A stretch of 64,000 nucleotides of DNA from Haliotis asinina. Taxonomy: Eukaryota > Mollusca > Gastropoda > Lepetellida > Haliotidae. Shown in pieces: positions 1-11,373 of the stretch. Position numbers and translations under genes: made by a program. The stretch covers positions 15,953,001 through 16,017,000 of the forward strand of contig NC_090295.1 of assembly GCF_037392515.1 (NCBI RefSeq). The letters run 5' to 3'. The notes beneath the pieces were generated by a model. That model was given only the letters and a program-made list of their open reading frames with translations. It ran no database searches and was not told the origin of the DNA. Every line of letters begins with the position of its first letter. Position 1 is the stretch's first letter.

Positions 1-3000
1 TGAAAGGAACAACTGAACCTCTTCTGTTCAAATAATGATTGTTTATACATATCATGTCTGAGAAATTTCTTGATGACAGATTTCTTAATGCCTTTAGCTG
101 TCTTTTTTTCGATGACGTTTTTAGATTTTTGCATCAGAAAAGAGTACATTTTGCTTTTTAGTCCTACAAACTCTAATATGATGCCCCCGCCTGCTTCATC
201 CTTCATTTTACCAGTTACCTTGCGATTTTCATCCGAGTATAACCCTTTTGGATCATCAGGTGCATAGTTTGAAGTGTCAAACAAGTGTTGATTGTATTTC
301 ATGAACACATAAGGATCCAAAAGGGGTTCATGTGAAGGTGCATGTACATGCATAAACAAACTGTACGTGTCCGTCATCAAAAGGTCAAGTCTTTCTGGCC
401 CATACTGCATTTGCATGACATCATAATAGAAAGTATAAATTTCATATTTGGCTAAATCCAAGATGGTGAAGCCAACAGCAATGGGTTGATCTAAATGTAC
501 AGATAATTTCTCCAACTCTACTGCAGTCACGTCTTCTGAAAAAATTTTGACCTGTTTGAAGTTACTTTTAGCTGCACATTTTCGAAGTTTAGATCTCTGT
601 GTTACCAACTGAACTGTTTTATGCTTTCGTTTATTCATGCAGAACCGTCCAAACACACAGTTGTTCATGAGTTTATAACGATCTTTATCACAGTCATCCT
701 TGGCATTTTTGCGGTTACTCAAATTAAGATCGATGTAAGGTTTCCACCATGCTCCTTGTCTAAATTTTAACACTGTGTATTTTTGTACATATCAATCCAT
801 GTCTCAGGTACAGCTGTAACGTTTTGAAGTGAACCACGTTGTGGGAACGATCTTTTAGAGTAGTGAAGAGTTTTTTACCGGATGATTTCTTTGAACCTTT
901 ACGCAACGATTTTTTCATTGGGTTGAAATGAGTTAACAGTTTCTGATGAGCAGGTGAAAACTCATCATAGGGAATGTCATCATGTGTAGGAGCCATGGGA
1001 AAAGCAGCATGAGCTTTGTGTAACTGTTTGGGATACAACAAATCGACTTCAAGGATGTAACCTGTATCTCCTTCTGTATCGACAGTTGTCCAGTCAATGC
1101 TGTCATACTCTTCAGAACTGATGAAGCGATAGTTTCCAACGGGGAGCGGTTGTAGCATGACTGTTGCATATAGAGAGTTAACATCAAAGTAGAGAAGAAA
1201 GGAGGTGTCTTTCAGTGGATCAAAACCCGATAGGTGATAACTGTTAGCAACTGCATATTTCTTGCTAATCATAGACACCCCGCCACGAACGGAATTTTCA
1301 ATGAAATTGTAAGTGTCGACATTAGTGAACAGATCAAGTTCGGCATCTGTGATTTTCATAGCAGCATCCAGACAAAAACCTGGCATGGAGTAATAATGAC
1401 AAATGTCAAGACCATAGTCTGTCAAACACCCTGTTCTGAAGGTCTCTATGATGTCGGTTAATAGCAGCACATCAACACTCACATACAACCGGACAAAGTC
1501 GCTCATGGTTTCACAGTCAAACTCCTTCCATAATTCATGAACAAATGTATAGTCTTCCTGACTAATATTTTCATCAGACAAAGAACTGAAGAAGGATGCT
1601 TGAGAAGGCAAACAAGTCTCATTCAGTTTTTCCCAGTCATCCATGTATTCATAAGGAAAGGGAAGTTTCCTTGTTAACATGTTACCATGATGGGGGAAGT
1701 GTTCTTTCAAATAGACAAATGAATCCACGCCTTTGTTCAGTTGGTTTTGTGTCAGTGCATCTAAGGAACTTTGCAGGAACTATCCAAAAAGACCAAATTG
1801 TTATCTACTGTAAACGATAGAAACTGTTCTGAGTTGTGAGGGATGACTGTAATGTCTCTGTCACCACAGTGTTGTGCTACTTCCATTATCAAGTGAGAAT
1901 CATAACGTTCAGAGTTATGAAGCATGACAACCACTTTCTTGCGTAACTGAAAATTCAGGTTACATCGATTATGCAAAACTTGTCGAAAACGTCCTGTCAG
2001 GTGATCGTGGTCTAACACTCGATCAGTACCTAACAGTTCACTACACAAACCACAATGAGTAGCATTGGCGATGGTTATCTTATCTTGGACAGTGAGCTGC
2101 ATGGGTTTGATAGAATCCAACAATGTCTGGATGCAGTCATATTCCCTTAAAATACTTTCAATAAAATGCTCAGCTGCCTGTTCTCCCACATAGGTTTGTA
2201 CAGGTTTCGAATACCGTTCCTCCGTGTACATCACTTTGTAAGCATAAGCACAAGGTACATGTTTATTCAGTCGTGAACTACCCGGGTTGCTTTCTGGAAT
2301 GAGCAAGGACTCAAAATCAGCCACGATATCAAACTTGGCTCGTTCTGTTTTGCTTTGAGAACGTAATCCAAACTGATACACCGCATCCTCTGGACTAGGC
2401 ATAACGACTCTTTGTGCTTTGTCATAACAGTAGTCTTTATGCTTATCCAGACATTGTTGTGATGTATAACACCAAAGACATTTGAGACAGATGAACTGAG
2501 TGCGGTTATTACGTTGCTTGTTTCTGACTAACCCACTTAAACTGGTAATGAGACAGTAATGTGTATTTGGTTTAACGTCTACGTCCATACGTTCATGTTC
2601 TTCTAACCCTAAGATGCCTTCAAAATCATCCGACTCACTTTCTTGTGAAAGCAACAACAAATCAATCTTCCTGTTTTCATCTACATCCAGCAGATTACTG
2701 ATGTACATGGGATACAAAGTATTATCTTCAAACCCATACACGTTGATACTCAACTCATTGGCTTCTTCAAATCGAGGAACTTGTTTTAAAGTCATGGGAA
2801 AGGTGAATCCTTCTAAATTCAAACGGTTTAAATAAGGACGATAATTTCCCTCGCGTTCTTTGTTATGAAAAGCCGGAAACAGTTTTGCTAAAATGCTGTA
2901 AGCAAAAACAAAGATTATCACCATTTTTTTTGTTGATAATACTTTTGGATTTCTTGACAAGAGTCTGTGGTAGTGGAATATAACTACCACCTTTGAAAGG

Positions 3001-3873
3001 TTCAAACTTTACCACAGTGAGTTTCAAAAGTACGACGGCGGAGATATTCAAACCAGAATGAACCCCCTCATAATCATCCAGCGTCTGAAGCATCTTGTGT
3101 ACGGCTTCAAGATACTGTTCATTTAAGTCACTACCCTCTGTAGCTATAGTCATGACACTTCTGAAATAAGCCTCATGGTAACTTGTGCTCTCATCTTCCC
3201 GACCAGGTTTGGCCATTCTAATATGGAGACACAACCCCCATTTTACGGCTTTTTTCTCACGAATTTCATCCTCAACTGTATCAATAACCTGACTTTGTTC
3301 ACTGATCACGAAATTCAGTGGGTCCGTGCTATTCCGTCCGTCAAAGTCATAGTCTCTAACATCTCCCTGTAAAGAGTGGGTTGAACATGGACGTGAGATG
3401 ATATTGGTGACGGGAGGGGCGTTAAGTGGAGGAGGAGGACTGACAGATAGCGTAGCCGTTTTAGCCCTTTGTCTACGTTTACCTCTGCCACCACCCGACA
3501 TGTCATGGTCAGTTTTATGTTTGTGCATTCTTAATGCTTTAGAGGTTGGGAAAGATTGATGACAAGTTTGACATATATGTTCATCAGGATCAGATGTTTT
3601 ACAGTTACATGAATGTCGTTGATAACCGAATTTGCTGTTAAACCTTTCAAAGCAATGTGGACATTGACGACAATAAACAACATTTTCGGAACAACTTTTG
3701 ACATGACGTTTTAAATTGTCTTCCCGATTAAACGATCGATGGCAATGGTTGCAGGTAAACAATATGCCCACTTGTCCACAATGTCTCTGATGTCTTAACA
3801 AATGACATTTCTGTTTGAAACAATGTCTGCAAATTTCACATTGGAAAACAGGACCTGTAGTTTGCTCAGACAT
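1..3873 (-). pseudogene. polB: Polinton/adintovirus-like protein-primed DNA polymerase B (broken; 3' end off the window)
   Basis: This is a family B, protein-primed type DNA polymerase that would replicate a Polinton-class element. Seen along the minus strand: four C2H2-type zinc fingers in the first 140 residues (3873-3450); an exonuclease motif with DFE near 2320; an endonuclease VII-like HNH block (CGLC...LDHDHLTGRFR...HNRCN) near 2060-1950; an exonuclease II motif (YDSHL) near 1890; polymerase motif A (DVNSLY) near 1180; motif B-like KLMNN near 670; and motif C near 370. Open frame continues to base 1, so the C-terminus is missing. Three frameshifts split the reading frame, near 2,900 (in a T-rich run), near 1,775 and near 780. 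There are no nonsense codons. Motif C reads TDTYS where TDTDS is expected, so a catalytic Asp is replaced by Tyr (codon 365-363). The start at 3873 is the first ATG before the fingers. It is divergent from the PC4-like gene. The family call is firm; the element is not functional. Confidence 0.9.
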
Positions 3874-3898
3874 TTGGTTATTTGTTGTTATTCACCTA

Positions 3899-4452
3899 CT
3901 ATAAAATTTGAATACGATTCACTATTGTATACCCGTGAAGGTCCCGGGGTAGAATAGGCCTTCAGCAACCCATGCTTGCCATATAAGGTGACTATGCTTG
4001 TCGTAAGAGGCTACTAACGGGATCGGGTGGTTAGACTAGCTGACTTGGTTGACACGTCATCGGTTCCCCATTGCGCAGATCGATGCGCATGTTGTTGATC
4101 ACTGGATTGTCTGGTCCAGACTCGAGTATTTACATACCGTCGCCATATAGCTGGAATATTGCTAAGTGCGACGTAAAACTAAACTCACTCACTCACTCAC
4201 TCACTATTGCATGCTTTTTTCTCCCCCAACTTCTACTTTGTTTATCTGAAATAATTAAAGTTATGATAAAACGTTTCTAACAAAGTTTAAAAAAATGATA
4301 CACAAAAAAGGCCAAAGACTAAATATTCTGATCGTTACTCACTTCTCTGTTGCTTGTACGTTCGCTTGAAGAAGTCAAGTCTTGACTGTCTCTAGTCTTT
4401 GACGGACTGTTGAAGTGTGTTTCCGGTCGTGCATAACCTTACCCTTTTTATA
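3899..4452 (-). promoter_or_regulatory. Predicted polB promoter (TATA 4452-4445) with 5'-UTR intron
   Basis: On the minus strand a TATAAAAA box lies at 4452-4445. About 100 bases downstream is a GTGAGT splice donor (4342-4337). A pyrimidine-poor TTTTATAG acceptor ends at 3899, just before the polB ATG at 3873. This is inferred to be a TATA promoter followed by a 5'-UTR intron of about 440 bases. A SINE has landed inside that intron in the antisense direction. The TATA is arranged back-to-back with that of the plus-strand PC4-like gene. Confidence 0.4.
3931..4202 (+). mobile_element. SINE copy with (CACT)n tail
   Basis: A 272-base repeat starting ACCCGTGAAGGTCCCGGGG. A tRNA-like middle (A-box-like GGGATCGGGTGGTTAG, B-box-like CATCGGTTCCC) is followed by GCTGGAATATTGCT, GCGACGTAAAACTAAA and a (CTCA)n tail. 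It is about 90% identical by eye to the copy at 8154-8420. Imperfect target duplications flank it: ACTATTGTAT (3921-3930) and ACTATTGCAT (4203-4212). It lies in the presumed 5'-UTR intron of polB. Confidence 0.85.
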
Positions 4453-4771
4453 CCGTGTAAGTGCGCTATGTTCCTTGCTATTTCTCATGTCTTGTATCGA
4501 AAGGGGGATGCGACTGGGGTCGCCACGTTTTGAAAAAAAGTGATGTGTCACGATTACTTCGCTTCTGTTTTTCAACAGTACAACGTGGTTGCTCGGTACA
4601 TGTAGGGACGTTGATACAACGTGTTTTGGAAATGAAAGAGTTCACGTTTGAAAGTGTTGTATCACCATTAGTCAGCGCTTCATATCCCGCAAGTCGGGGA
4701 GGTAGCATGCTAATAGCAACTTACTGCGGTACTGCTTACTGGATCTGGTACTGCACATTTTCATGATAGGG

Positions 4772-4779
4772 TATAAATA
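4772..4779 (+). promoter_or_regulatory. TATA box of the PC4-like gene
   Basis: TATAAATA in the context GGGTATAAATACACC lies 83 bases before the ATG at 4855, a normal distance for an RNA polymerase II core promoter with a short leader. The same motif occurs before the Polinton integrase near 59,415, which suggests a shared promoter style for this element class. Confidence 0.55.
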
Positions 4780-4854
4780 CACCCGTCAACAGAACAGTTA
4801 CGAAGTCTGCTCACTTCTGTCGTTGTAGTTCATTCTACTTACAAAGCCGACATC

Positions 4855-5770
4855 ATGTCTGATTCTGTTACCATACAGTTTGCGGAAAAACAATTTTTGT
4901 ATATCAATGTGTTTAACGGGACAGTTTACATACATCTCACGAACTGGAATTCCCGTCAACAGAGAAAAGAGCATATCTATAACATTAGATGTGTTCAAAC
5001 AACTTTTGGCTGATGGAGCTCAGTACGTCCAACAGGGTGAAAATATGGCACTAATGACGGATGAACTACCAGACATCCCTCCCATACCAGAAATTGAAAC
5101 AGGCGACATTCAATGTGTACCAGCATCGCTACTGATGCCACCGCCTCCTGTCCCACCGTCAACAACAACAACAGATGCGGGAATTACTATCATCCCCACG
5201 ACTCCAATAAAGCAAACTGGGAGAGTTACACCAATGTTTGGGAAAGCATCCGCTAACAGAAGCATGCCATATGTTCGTGGTAAGTGAAGCATCAGTTTTG
5301 ATAATATATGCACATACTAAAAATTTTTCTTTTTGCACCAGCAGTTGTCACTACACAAAGTGAAGTAAAATATTGTATATGTAAGCTATCAACTTAAAGA
5401 AGTGTTGTAAAATATATGTAAGTGTAAGCTATCAACTCAATGAAGTGATCTGTAACAAGCGATCAACAGAATGAGGTTTCGTAAAATATTTTTTTATATC
5501 GTAAACTAACAATACTTCACTATGTGCAACATAAGCTATGAACCCAATGAGAACATGCAACTCCGTCTTAGCATATCATTTCAGTGAAGTGACAAGTTGT
5601 TGCTGTCTGTATTTGAAGTTCTGACTTGTTATATCTCGATATCATCGTTTTCCCTACTAGTTTCTATGTATTACTCTCAATGGAGGATAATTAACTACTC
5701 ATTATGTGGAGGTGTTAGTCTCTCTCTGACGATCTACTTTTTTACAGGTAACAACAGTGTGCAAAAGTAA
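4855..5770 (+). pseudogene. Small spliced gene with a PC4/Sub1-like ssDNA-binding domain (frameshifted)
   Basis: The ATG at 4855 opens a frame (MSDSVTIQFAEK...) that resembles the first beta strands of PC4 (transcriptional coactivator p15). After a frame change near 4,935-4,960 the second frame continues with the family's signature (GIPVNREKSISITLDVFKQLL, similar to KGISLTLEQWKQL in PC4). A proline-rich acidic tail follows. Exon 1 ends at 5279 before GTAAGT. Exon 2 begins at 5748 after TTTTTTACAG and adds only seven whole codons before a TAA at 5768-5770. AATAAA at about 5831 is the likely polyadenylation signal. PC4-like proteins bind single-stranded DNA; a role in element replication or transcription is inference from its divergent position beside polB. 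The domain match rests on motif recognition, not a search. Confidence 0.6.
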
Positions 5771-5830
5771 ATCAGAAGCGACAGATACGACCTGCGAAGA
5801 TTTCACTGAGATCATATGCTGTCAATGAAA

Positions 5831-6169
5831 AATAAATGCAAATACCATCCGTATGCATTTTGTTATCCTTTTCACCATGCCCTTAGAATGTATGTTTGCC
5901 TTCACCTATATCTCTCAAATGTGATGGGATATTTATCATGTTTTGATAGCTGTCGTTATACGTTATCAGTGATGTGATAGTTACCATGACTCGCAACAGG
6001 AGAGGAGGTGAGTATACGTCAGTTAGCCGGATAATAACCGACCAGGTCTGGTATCCATCTGTCTAGTTGCTCACTGACATAAATTTCACTGGTTGTCAAC
6101 GGAACATCGCATTAACAATCTCATGTCATTTCATCTCGCGCATCACAGACCTTACTACCTGATTCTCTT

Positions 6170-6225
<56 letters not shown>

Positions 6226-8153
6226 CACACACACACAAGCAGAGGAAAAGGAACAAGTTAAAGCATGTTATCTTCCATAACCATATTTACTCCGTACCCA
6301 TAACCATATTTTTACTTCGTATCCCTTAGGGACCATGTGGGAGAAAGTTCAACGCTACTTAATTATCAATCGCAGGGGAGGTCCACCGTCTTCATTGGGG
6401 TAGCAAAAAACTTGTAAATGTGTACCAATAGTATTGACCTCACTTAATTCACAACGGTTGAGATATTTGCCTAAATAATTATATACAATTTCGGCTGAAG
6501 GCTGGTTTAAAATAATACTTATACATGGGTAGGAAATTTCAGAAATTTTTAAACACCACTCGCGGTTTGAATGGTAAATGATTTCAGATCTGCTCATTTC
6601 TGGTTGTAAATTGACTCACAGAATAACTAACAGCGCAGTGATAATAACGTATTTTAAAACTTGTACTTCTCACATCTTAGTAATAATTTATCCAACACTA
6701 TGATGTAGGTGATATAAAAAGAACACTTTTTGTGAATTTCTGGTTCTAATAAAATTCGTAGTCGCCTACAATAGGATACAAGGTCATTATCAGTACACCT
6801 ATCAACATGTATCAGTTTGTGAGTATCGTCTTTAATCAAGGCGATCGCACGAACAGAATTATAAACCACTTATCAATCAGATAAAGTAATCACATGATAG
6901 TTAATACGTGATTGTGGTAACATAGATGATGATCAAAGTTACAAAGTACCTGCGCGTTAGGTTCTGCAACTTTTCAACAGAACACTAATCACATGGTTTA
7001 ACATGTAATCTAATGTTAGATTTAAAATTTCTAACTTCTTGGAAGAAGTCGATAAATAACCCTCTTATTTTGGAAGCTGTTTTATACTCAAAAATAAAAT
7101 CAGAAGCGTTAGTACTCTTTATAATTTTAAGTTCGTACTCTGTTCTTTGAGCATTAAATGAAACGCGAACAGGCATTATGTGAAATATTCCAACTAAAGC
7201 TGTTGCGAGCGGTGGTACGTTTTAAGACGTAAACGAATTAGCAGACTCTTAAATGTGGAAAACGAGCTGTCTGCTGCTAACAATTTCTTTTCCTCACTAA
7301 TTCTACTGAATTTTAAAAACGTAGCAGGGAGGGTCTTGCACATCTCAGTTAAATAAACAGTAATTTAAAGCAACCCCATCTTGACCTACAGATCAACCAT
7401 CTTGACCTACAGATCAAACCTACTTGTCAGCACTTTCTTACACAATGGACAATGGCGGGAAAAGTGGTGCATGAGCATGACGCAGCGTTTCTCTCGCTGC
7501 TGATTACAGGTTTCATTACAACGCATGAAATGGGATCGCGATGGGTTTGGGTTTGTATGTGACTTGATCAAAAAACGCTAGATCATAAAGACACTGTCGA
7601 GACGTCGCCAAGATAACCAGTCACATGACACCTTTCATGGTTGTTCTATATTACAGAGTACGTCGTGCACTGGATATCAACCGGTCATGCCACTTCGGAG
7701 TGACTGTTCTCTTTAAACAACTTATTTGGATAGACAGCATTCCAGTCGTTTTCTAACAAATAACCATCAACTATAGCGTGAAACATTCATTGATAATTTC
7801 TCCTTAAATCTCCTTATCACTAGGCTTAATGAAATTGATATGATTAGATAATGACTGTCACGTGTAGCTATTTTTGGGATGAAATGTGGGCCAAATGAGG
7901 GATGAGGGATAAATGAGGGATGGGGGATTTACGGTCACTGGTTTCATTGTCTTTGCTAATTAGAGCACGAAATGAGGGATGAGGGATGTGGGTCATGGGC
8001 TATTGTTTTAGCTAATTACCGCATTGTTTTACCATTGTTTTGACATAGTTTCTATTGTTTGTGCTGTAGAATGAAATTTATATCTACTGGCATGAGAAAT
8101 GTTTGCAATAAGAATTATAATTCATGTAACAAAAGATGCAGCATTCGCAGGAG
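5831..8153. other. Non-coding interval with simple repeats
   Basis: No supportable gene is visible. Contents seen: the polyadenylation signal at about 5831; an (AC)n/(GCAC)n microsatellite at 6171-6238; a 22-base unit (CATCTTGACCTACAGATCAA) repeated twice at 7376-7420; and a run of GAGGGATGAGGGAT-like short repeats at 7,885-7,990. Short open frames here have no recognisable motifs. Confidence 0.6.
6171..6238. repeat. (AC)n / (ACGC)n microsatellite
   Basis: Nearly uninterrupted CA dinucleotides with an internal GCAC tetranucleotide phase. The open frame across it (His-Thr runs) is an artefact of the repeat. Confidence 0.95.
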
Positions 8154-8420
8154 ACCCGTGAAGGTCCTGGGGTAGAATAGGCCTTCAGCAACCCATGCTT
8201 GCCATAAAAGGCGACTATGCTTGTCGTAAGAGGCTACTAACGGGATCGGGTGGTCAGGCTCGCTGACTTGGCTGACACGTCATCGGTTCCCAACTGCGCA
8301 GATCGATGCGCATGTTGTTGATCACTGGATTGTCTGGTCCAGACTCGATTATTTACAGACCGCCGCCATATAGCTGGAATATTGCTAAGAGCGGCGTAAA
8401 ACTACAATCACTCACTCACT
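8154..8420 (+). mobile_element. SINE copy with (CACT)n tail
   Basis: Second plus-strand copy of the SINE at 3931-4202, with the same ACCCGTGAAGGT start, the same tRNA-like middle and the tail GCGGCGTAAAACTACAATCACTCACT. It abuts a dispersed repeat that reappears at 47,782. Confidence 0.85.
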
Positions 8421-9245
8421 CTCGTTGGATTGAACTATTTTGAACCACAGCTCTTCGAATTCGTGTCCGTCATTTATCATATTCTCTTCCACCTGTTGTA
8501 ATGACCTGATTGCGCGTTGGAATTGGGAACCCAGTCTCTACTGAATCGTCGTATAAACGTAGATACGCCTTTTCTTATTGTGAACAGTGTTGTACCCCGA
8601 TGTTTGGGGATTTCCACGATGTAAGACAAAAACGTAATTTGTATCTTAAATATCATTTAAAGTTTTGATTTTGCTAACCCTGAGTGATAAAGATATATTC
8701 ACCTATTTCACACAAAAATATCATGTGATTCCTACAAAAAATAGCGTTGATAACATCACATCGGCGAAACTGTAGCCGCTTGCCACATCCGGGTATTTCG
8801 AATGTGTTTTCGACGATGAGCCATACTTGTACCTCCGCACAGCGTGACACTGTTTTGATCATGCGGCTTCTTGTTTTACACATAACCATAAACAGCAAAC
8901 GACTGATCTCGCCTTCAGCTCGCCTTCTCACAAACCTAATAACAAGTGCAACACACTCAGATAAAATATCATATGACTCCTGCACGTGACCCCGACAGGA
9001 CATAACAGGAGTTTGCTTTCACTTTCGATTTGGCTGCAACTGCGCTGTTGGCAAGATGTATCACCGGCGTGGCTTTATTATACGGGAAGGTAATGCTATT
9101 CTATACTTTCACAAATTTTACTTTGCTTGCCAAGAGTTCGTTCTGCAAAGTAGCCACAACATGTTTCCCACTGACATTCGCAATATTGGTTCGAGCAAGA
9201 AGGGCGAACAGACGTGGCTTTGCCTTGGGTGCGCCGGATCCACAG
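8421..9245 (+). repeat. Dispersed repeat F, copy 1
   Basis: Bases 8421-8600 and 8945-9245 align by eye to 47,782-48,290. Shared landmarks are GGATTGAACTATTTTGAA, TTCGAATTCGTGTCCG, CGTGACCCCGACA and TTTGCCTTGGGTGCG. Copy 1 has about 340 extra bases in the middle. No coding signal or transposase was recognised, so its nature is unknown. Confidence 0.6.
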
Positions 9246-9306
9246 GCAAACTGTAGCGCAAGTGGGGTTGCCAGCTTCCGGTTCAAAGCAGTGAAGGAAC
9301 AAGTTA
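9241..9306 (+). repeat. Dispersed repeat C, internally deleted copy
   Basis: Only the two ends of repeat C are present: the head ACAGGCAAACTGTAGCGCAA and the tail CCAGCTTCCGGTTCA with GTGAAGGAACAAG. The 250-base middle seen at 30,929 and 60,424 is missing. Confidence 0.55.
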
Positions 9307-10078
9307 TTATTCCGAATGGAATACATAAAGAATTACCTTCCATGCTTCATACGCCCACTACGCCAGAAGTGTGTTTATTGTAGAATACATGTTACAAAAG
9401 ATGTAACAACAACGCCGACACTTTAGACAAATACATTCCAACAGAATCATGATAAAATGAGGCAATATGGTGTATCTTTATGATTTCTGCTTATTCTTGT
9501 TCCTTCACTCCGTAGCACCCGTGGCGAGCCACCTCCTCGTGGTGGGTGCTGGGTCACGCTAAGAGCTCGCCGACACCCCCGTAGTGGACCCGGGGGGACA
9601 TTTGGTCCACCAACCCGTTTGCCGTGGGTTGCGGCCTGTGTCGGCGGAGGAGGGGATCCTGGTGGTTGAGGGCAATAGGGGCCTGCAATCGTGTTCCTGT
9701 TGCTCAATACACCACTTTGGCCCTGACTTCGCCTAGACGGGTGGTCGAATAGGCCCGGTTCGACCAATCGGCTGGTCACGCCAAGCCCTGTGCTACATTT
9801 GTTTACTGTTGTGAGAAAATTACGAAATTATAACATGTCTAAAGACTTGGCGAATGTTTTGATCTTAATGTTGTTTGTTTTTGCCTAGAGTCGTATGCCA
9901 GAAGGCGGTGGCTCATGGGCCAATCTGGTGGAACTATTAATCTTTTAATTTTTCTGCTGGAGTATATCATCCGGGTATCCTTGGTGCTGCAAGCTGGAGA
10001 TCCGCTTGTTTTTAGCATTGTCCTTGTGATACTCCGTGGTGGGTGGGGAGCTCGGATGATGAAATCTCAACCCTAAAT

Positions 10079-11359
10079 ATGACTTATGAAATCCCCACAA
10101 AAAAAACCAAACGTCCTCTTGAAAATGATGTTGATGATAATGACCTTCGACCGTCCAGATCAATTGAGTTTTGGCCACGCTTTCTTGTGATCGAATCTGC
10201 TGATAAAACGCCTCTAAGATTGAACCCGTTCGCAGTTGCCAAAGGTATTCAAGGTATTGCCGGGGAAGTTAAGAACATTAAACGGCTACGTTCAGGTGCA
10301 CTGCAGGTTGAGTGTGGGAAACGGCAGCAGTCAGTCAATTTGATGAGCATAGAATCGTTTGTTGGAATTCCGGTTACTGTATCTGTTCATAAGACGTTAA
10401 ACACGAGCAAAGGAATCATCAGAGACCGTGATCGGTTGTTTTCTGACATGACAGAACTTGACATCATGACTGAAATGAAAGATCAAGGTGTGCTCGATGT
10501 CAAACGCTTTTCAGTCCGCAAAAACAATGAAAGTGTTCCAACCAATACTTATCTGTTCTCCTTTTCATCTCCGACAGCTCCAAAATCACTGAAGGCTGGT
10601 TACTGCAACATCAAGGTTGACGTGTACATTCCGAACCCGCTCAGGTGTTTTAAATGTCAGAAGTACGGCCATGGTGTAAATACTTGTACATTGTCCGTTG
10701 TGTGTGCCCACTGTGGTGAGAAGACACACACAACAGAAGATTGTACCAGTGATTTTAAAAAATGCACCAACTGCTCAGACGACCATTCCTCATTTTCTAA
10801 ACAATGTCCTGTTTGGAAAGAACAAATGGAAATAAATAGAATCAAATTCACTCAAAATATCTCTTTTTCCGAGGCCAAAAATATAGTAAAAAGATCTGAT
10901 CTTCCAGAAAGCTATGCTGCAGTAGCAAAAACAACATTGGAGTCACGCTCTAAAATAACAAAATCATCCACAGGCTGCCAAACTACCTTGACTTGGGTAA
11001 ATTGCGATTCTCCACAGCTTTTGTACCCTGCTATATCATCACAGACTGAGGAACCACTCCCTAGTAGCTCAAAGTCGTCTTCTGATCACAAATCATCATC
11101 ATCTCAGTCACATTCAAGGTCTCAATCAACATCTGATAGTCAGCAAACGGTAAAAAGTAAACCAAAGCCAAAGCCTGATGCTTTAAAACAACACAGTAGC
11201 AGAGCTCCTAAGGGGTCACAAAATAAAATTCAGTTGTACAATAAATATGGGTCTCTTGAAGATATGGACGTTTCTGAAAACGTCCATTCTAGGGCACATA
11301 GCTTGTCGCCCTCCAAAAGAGTGCGGGGTAGATCCCCAATAAATCCCCACAAAAGATAG
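10079..11359 (+). CDS. ORF1: LINE ORF1: gag-like RNA-binding protein with zinc knuckles
   Basis: The product is a 426-residue nucleic-acid-binding protein that would coat LINE RNA. Seen: a basic N-terminus (KKTKRP), an RRM-like stretch including YLFSFSSPTAPKSLKAGY, then closely spaced zinc knuckles beginning CFKCQKYGHG, CAHCGEKTHTTEDC and CTNCSDDHSSFSKQC (10,640-10,820), and a Ser/Gln/Lys-rich tail. I chose the ATG at 10079 because the aligned copy at 44.1 kb also has an ATG there; the open frame extends upstream to 10043 without ATG. The stop at 11357-11359 is only about 15 bases before the ORF2 endonuclease begins, in another frame, which suggests ORF2 is translated by reinitiation or frameshift. 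Confidence 0.9.
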   Translation: MTYEIPTKKTKRPLENDVDDNDLRPSRSIEFWPRFLVIESADKTPLRLNPFAVAKGIQGIAGEVKNIKRLRSGALQVECGKRQQSVNLMSIESFVGIPVTVSVHKTLNTSKGIIRDRDRLFSDMTELDIMTEMKDQGVLDVKRFSVRKNNESVPTNTYLFSFSSPTAPKSLKAGYCNIKVDVYIPNPLRCFKCQKYGHGVNTCTLSVVCAHCGEKTHTTEDCTSDFKKCTNCSDDHSSFSKQCPVWKEQMEINRIKFTQNISFSEAKNIVKRSDLPESYAAVAKTTLESRSKITKSSTGCQTTLTWVNCDSPQLLYPAISSQTEEPLPSSSKSSSDHKSSSSQSHSRSQSTSDSQQTVKSKPKPKPDALKQHSSRAPKGSQNKIQLYNKYGSLEDMDVSENVHSRAHSLSPSKRVRGRSPINPHKR

Positions 11360-11373
11360 TTTATTCCAATAAT

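Noticed and set aside
4375-4766. Small open frames on both strands between the two TATA boxes
   Set aside because: They overlap the divergent promoter region and each other, with no domain or conserved start.
6093-6329. Open frame with His-Thr repeats
   Set aside because: Produced entirely by the (AC)n microsatellite; no other coding signal.
9030-9383. 117-codon plus-strand open frame
   Set aside because: Lies across the junction of repeats F and C, is not kept open in the 48-kb copy, and has no motif.
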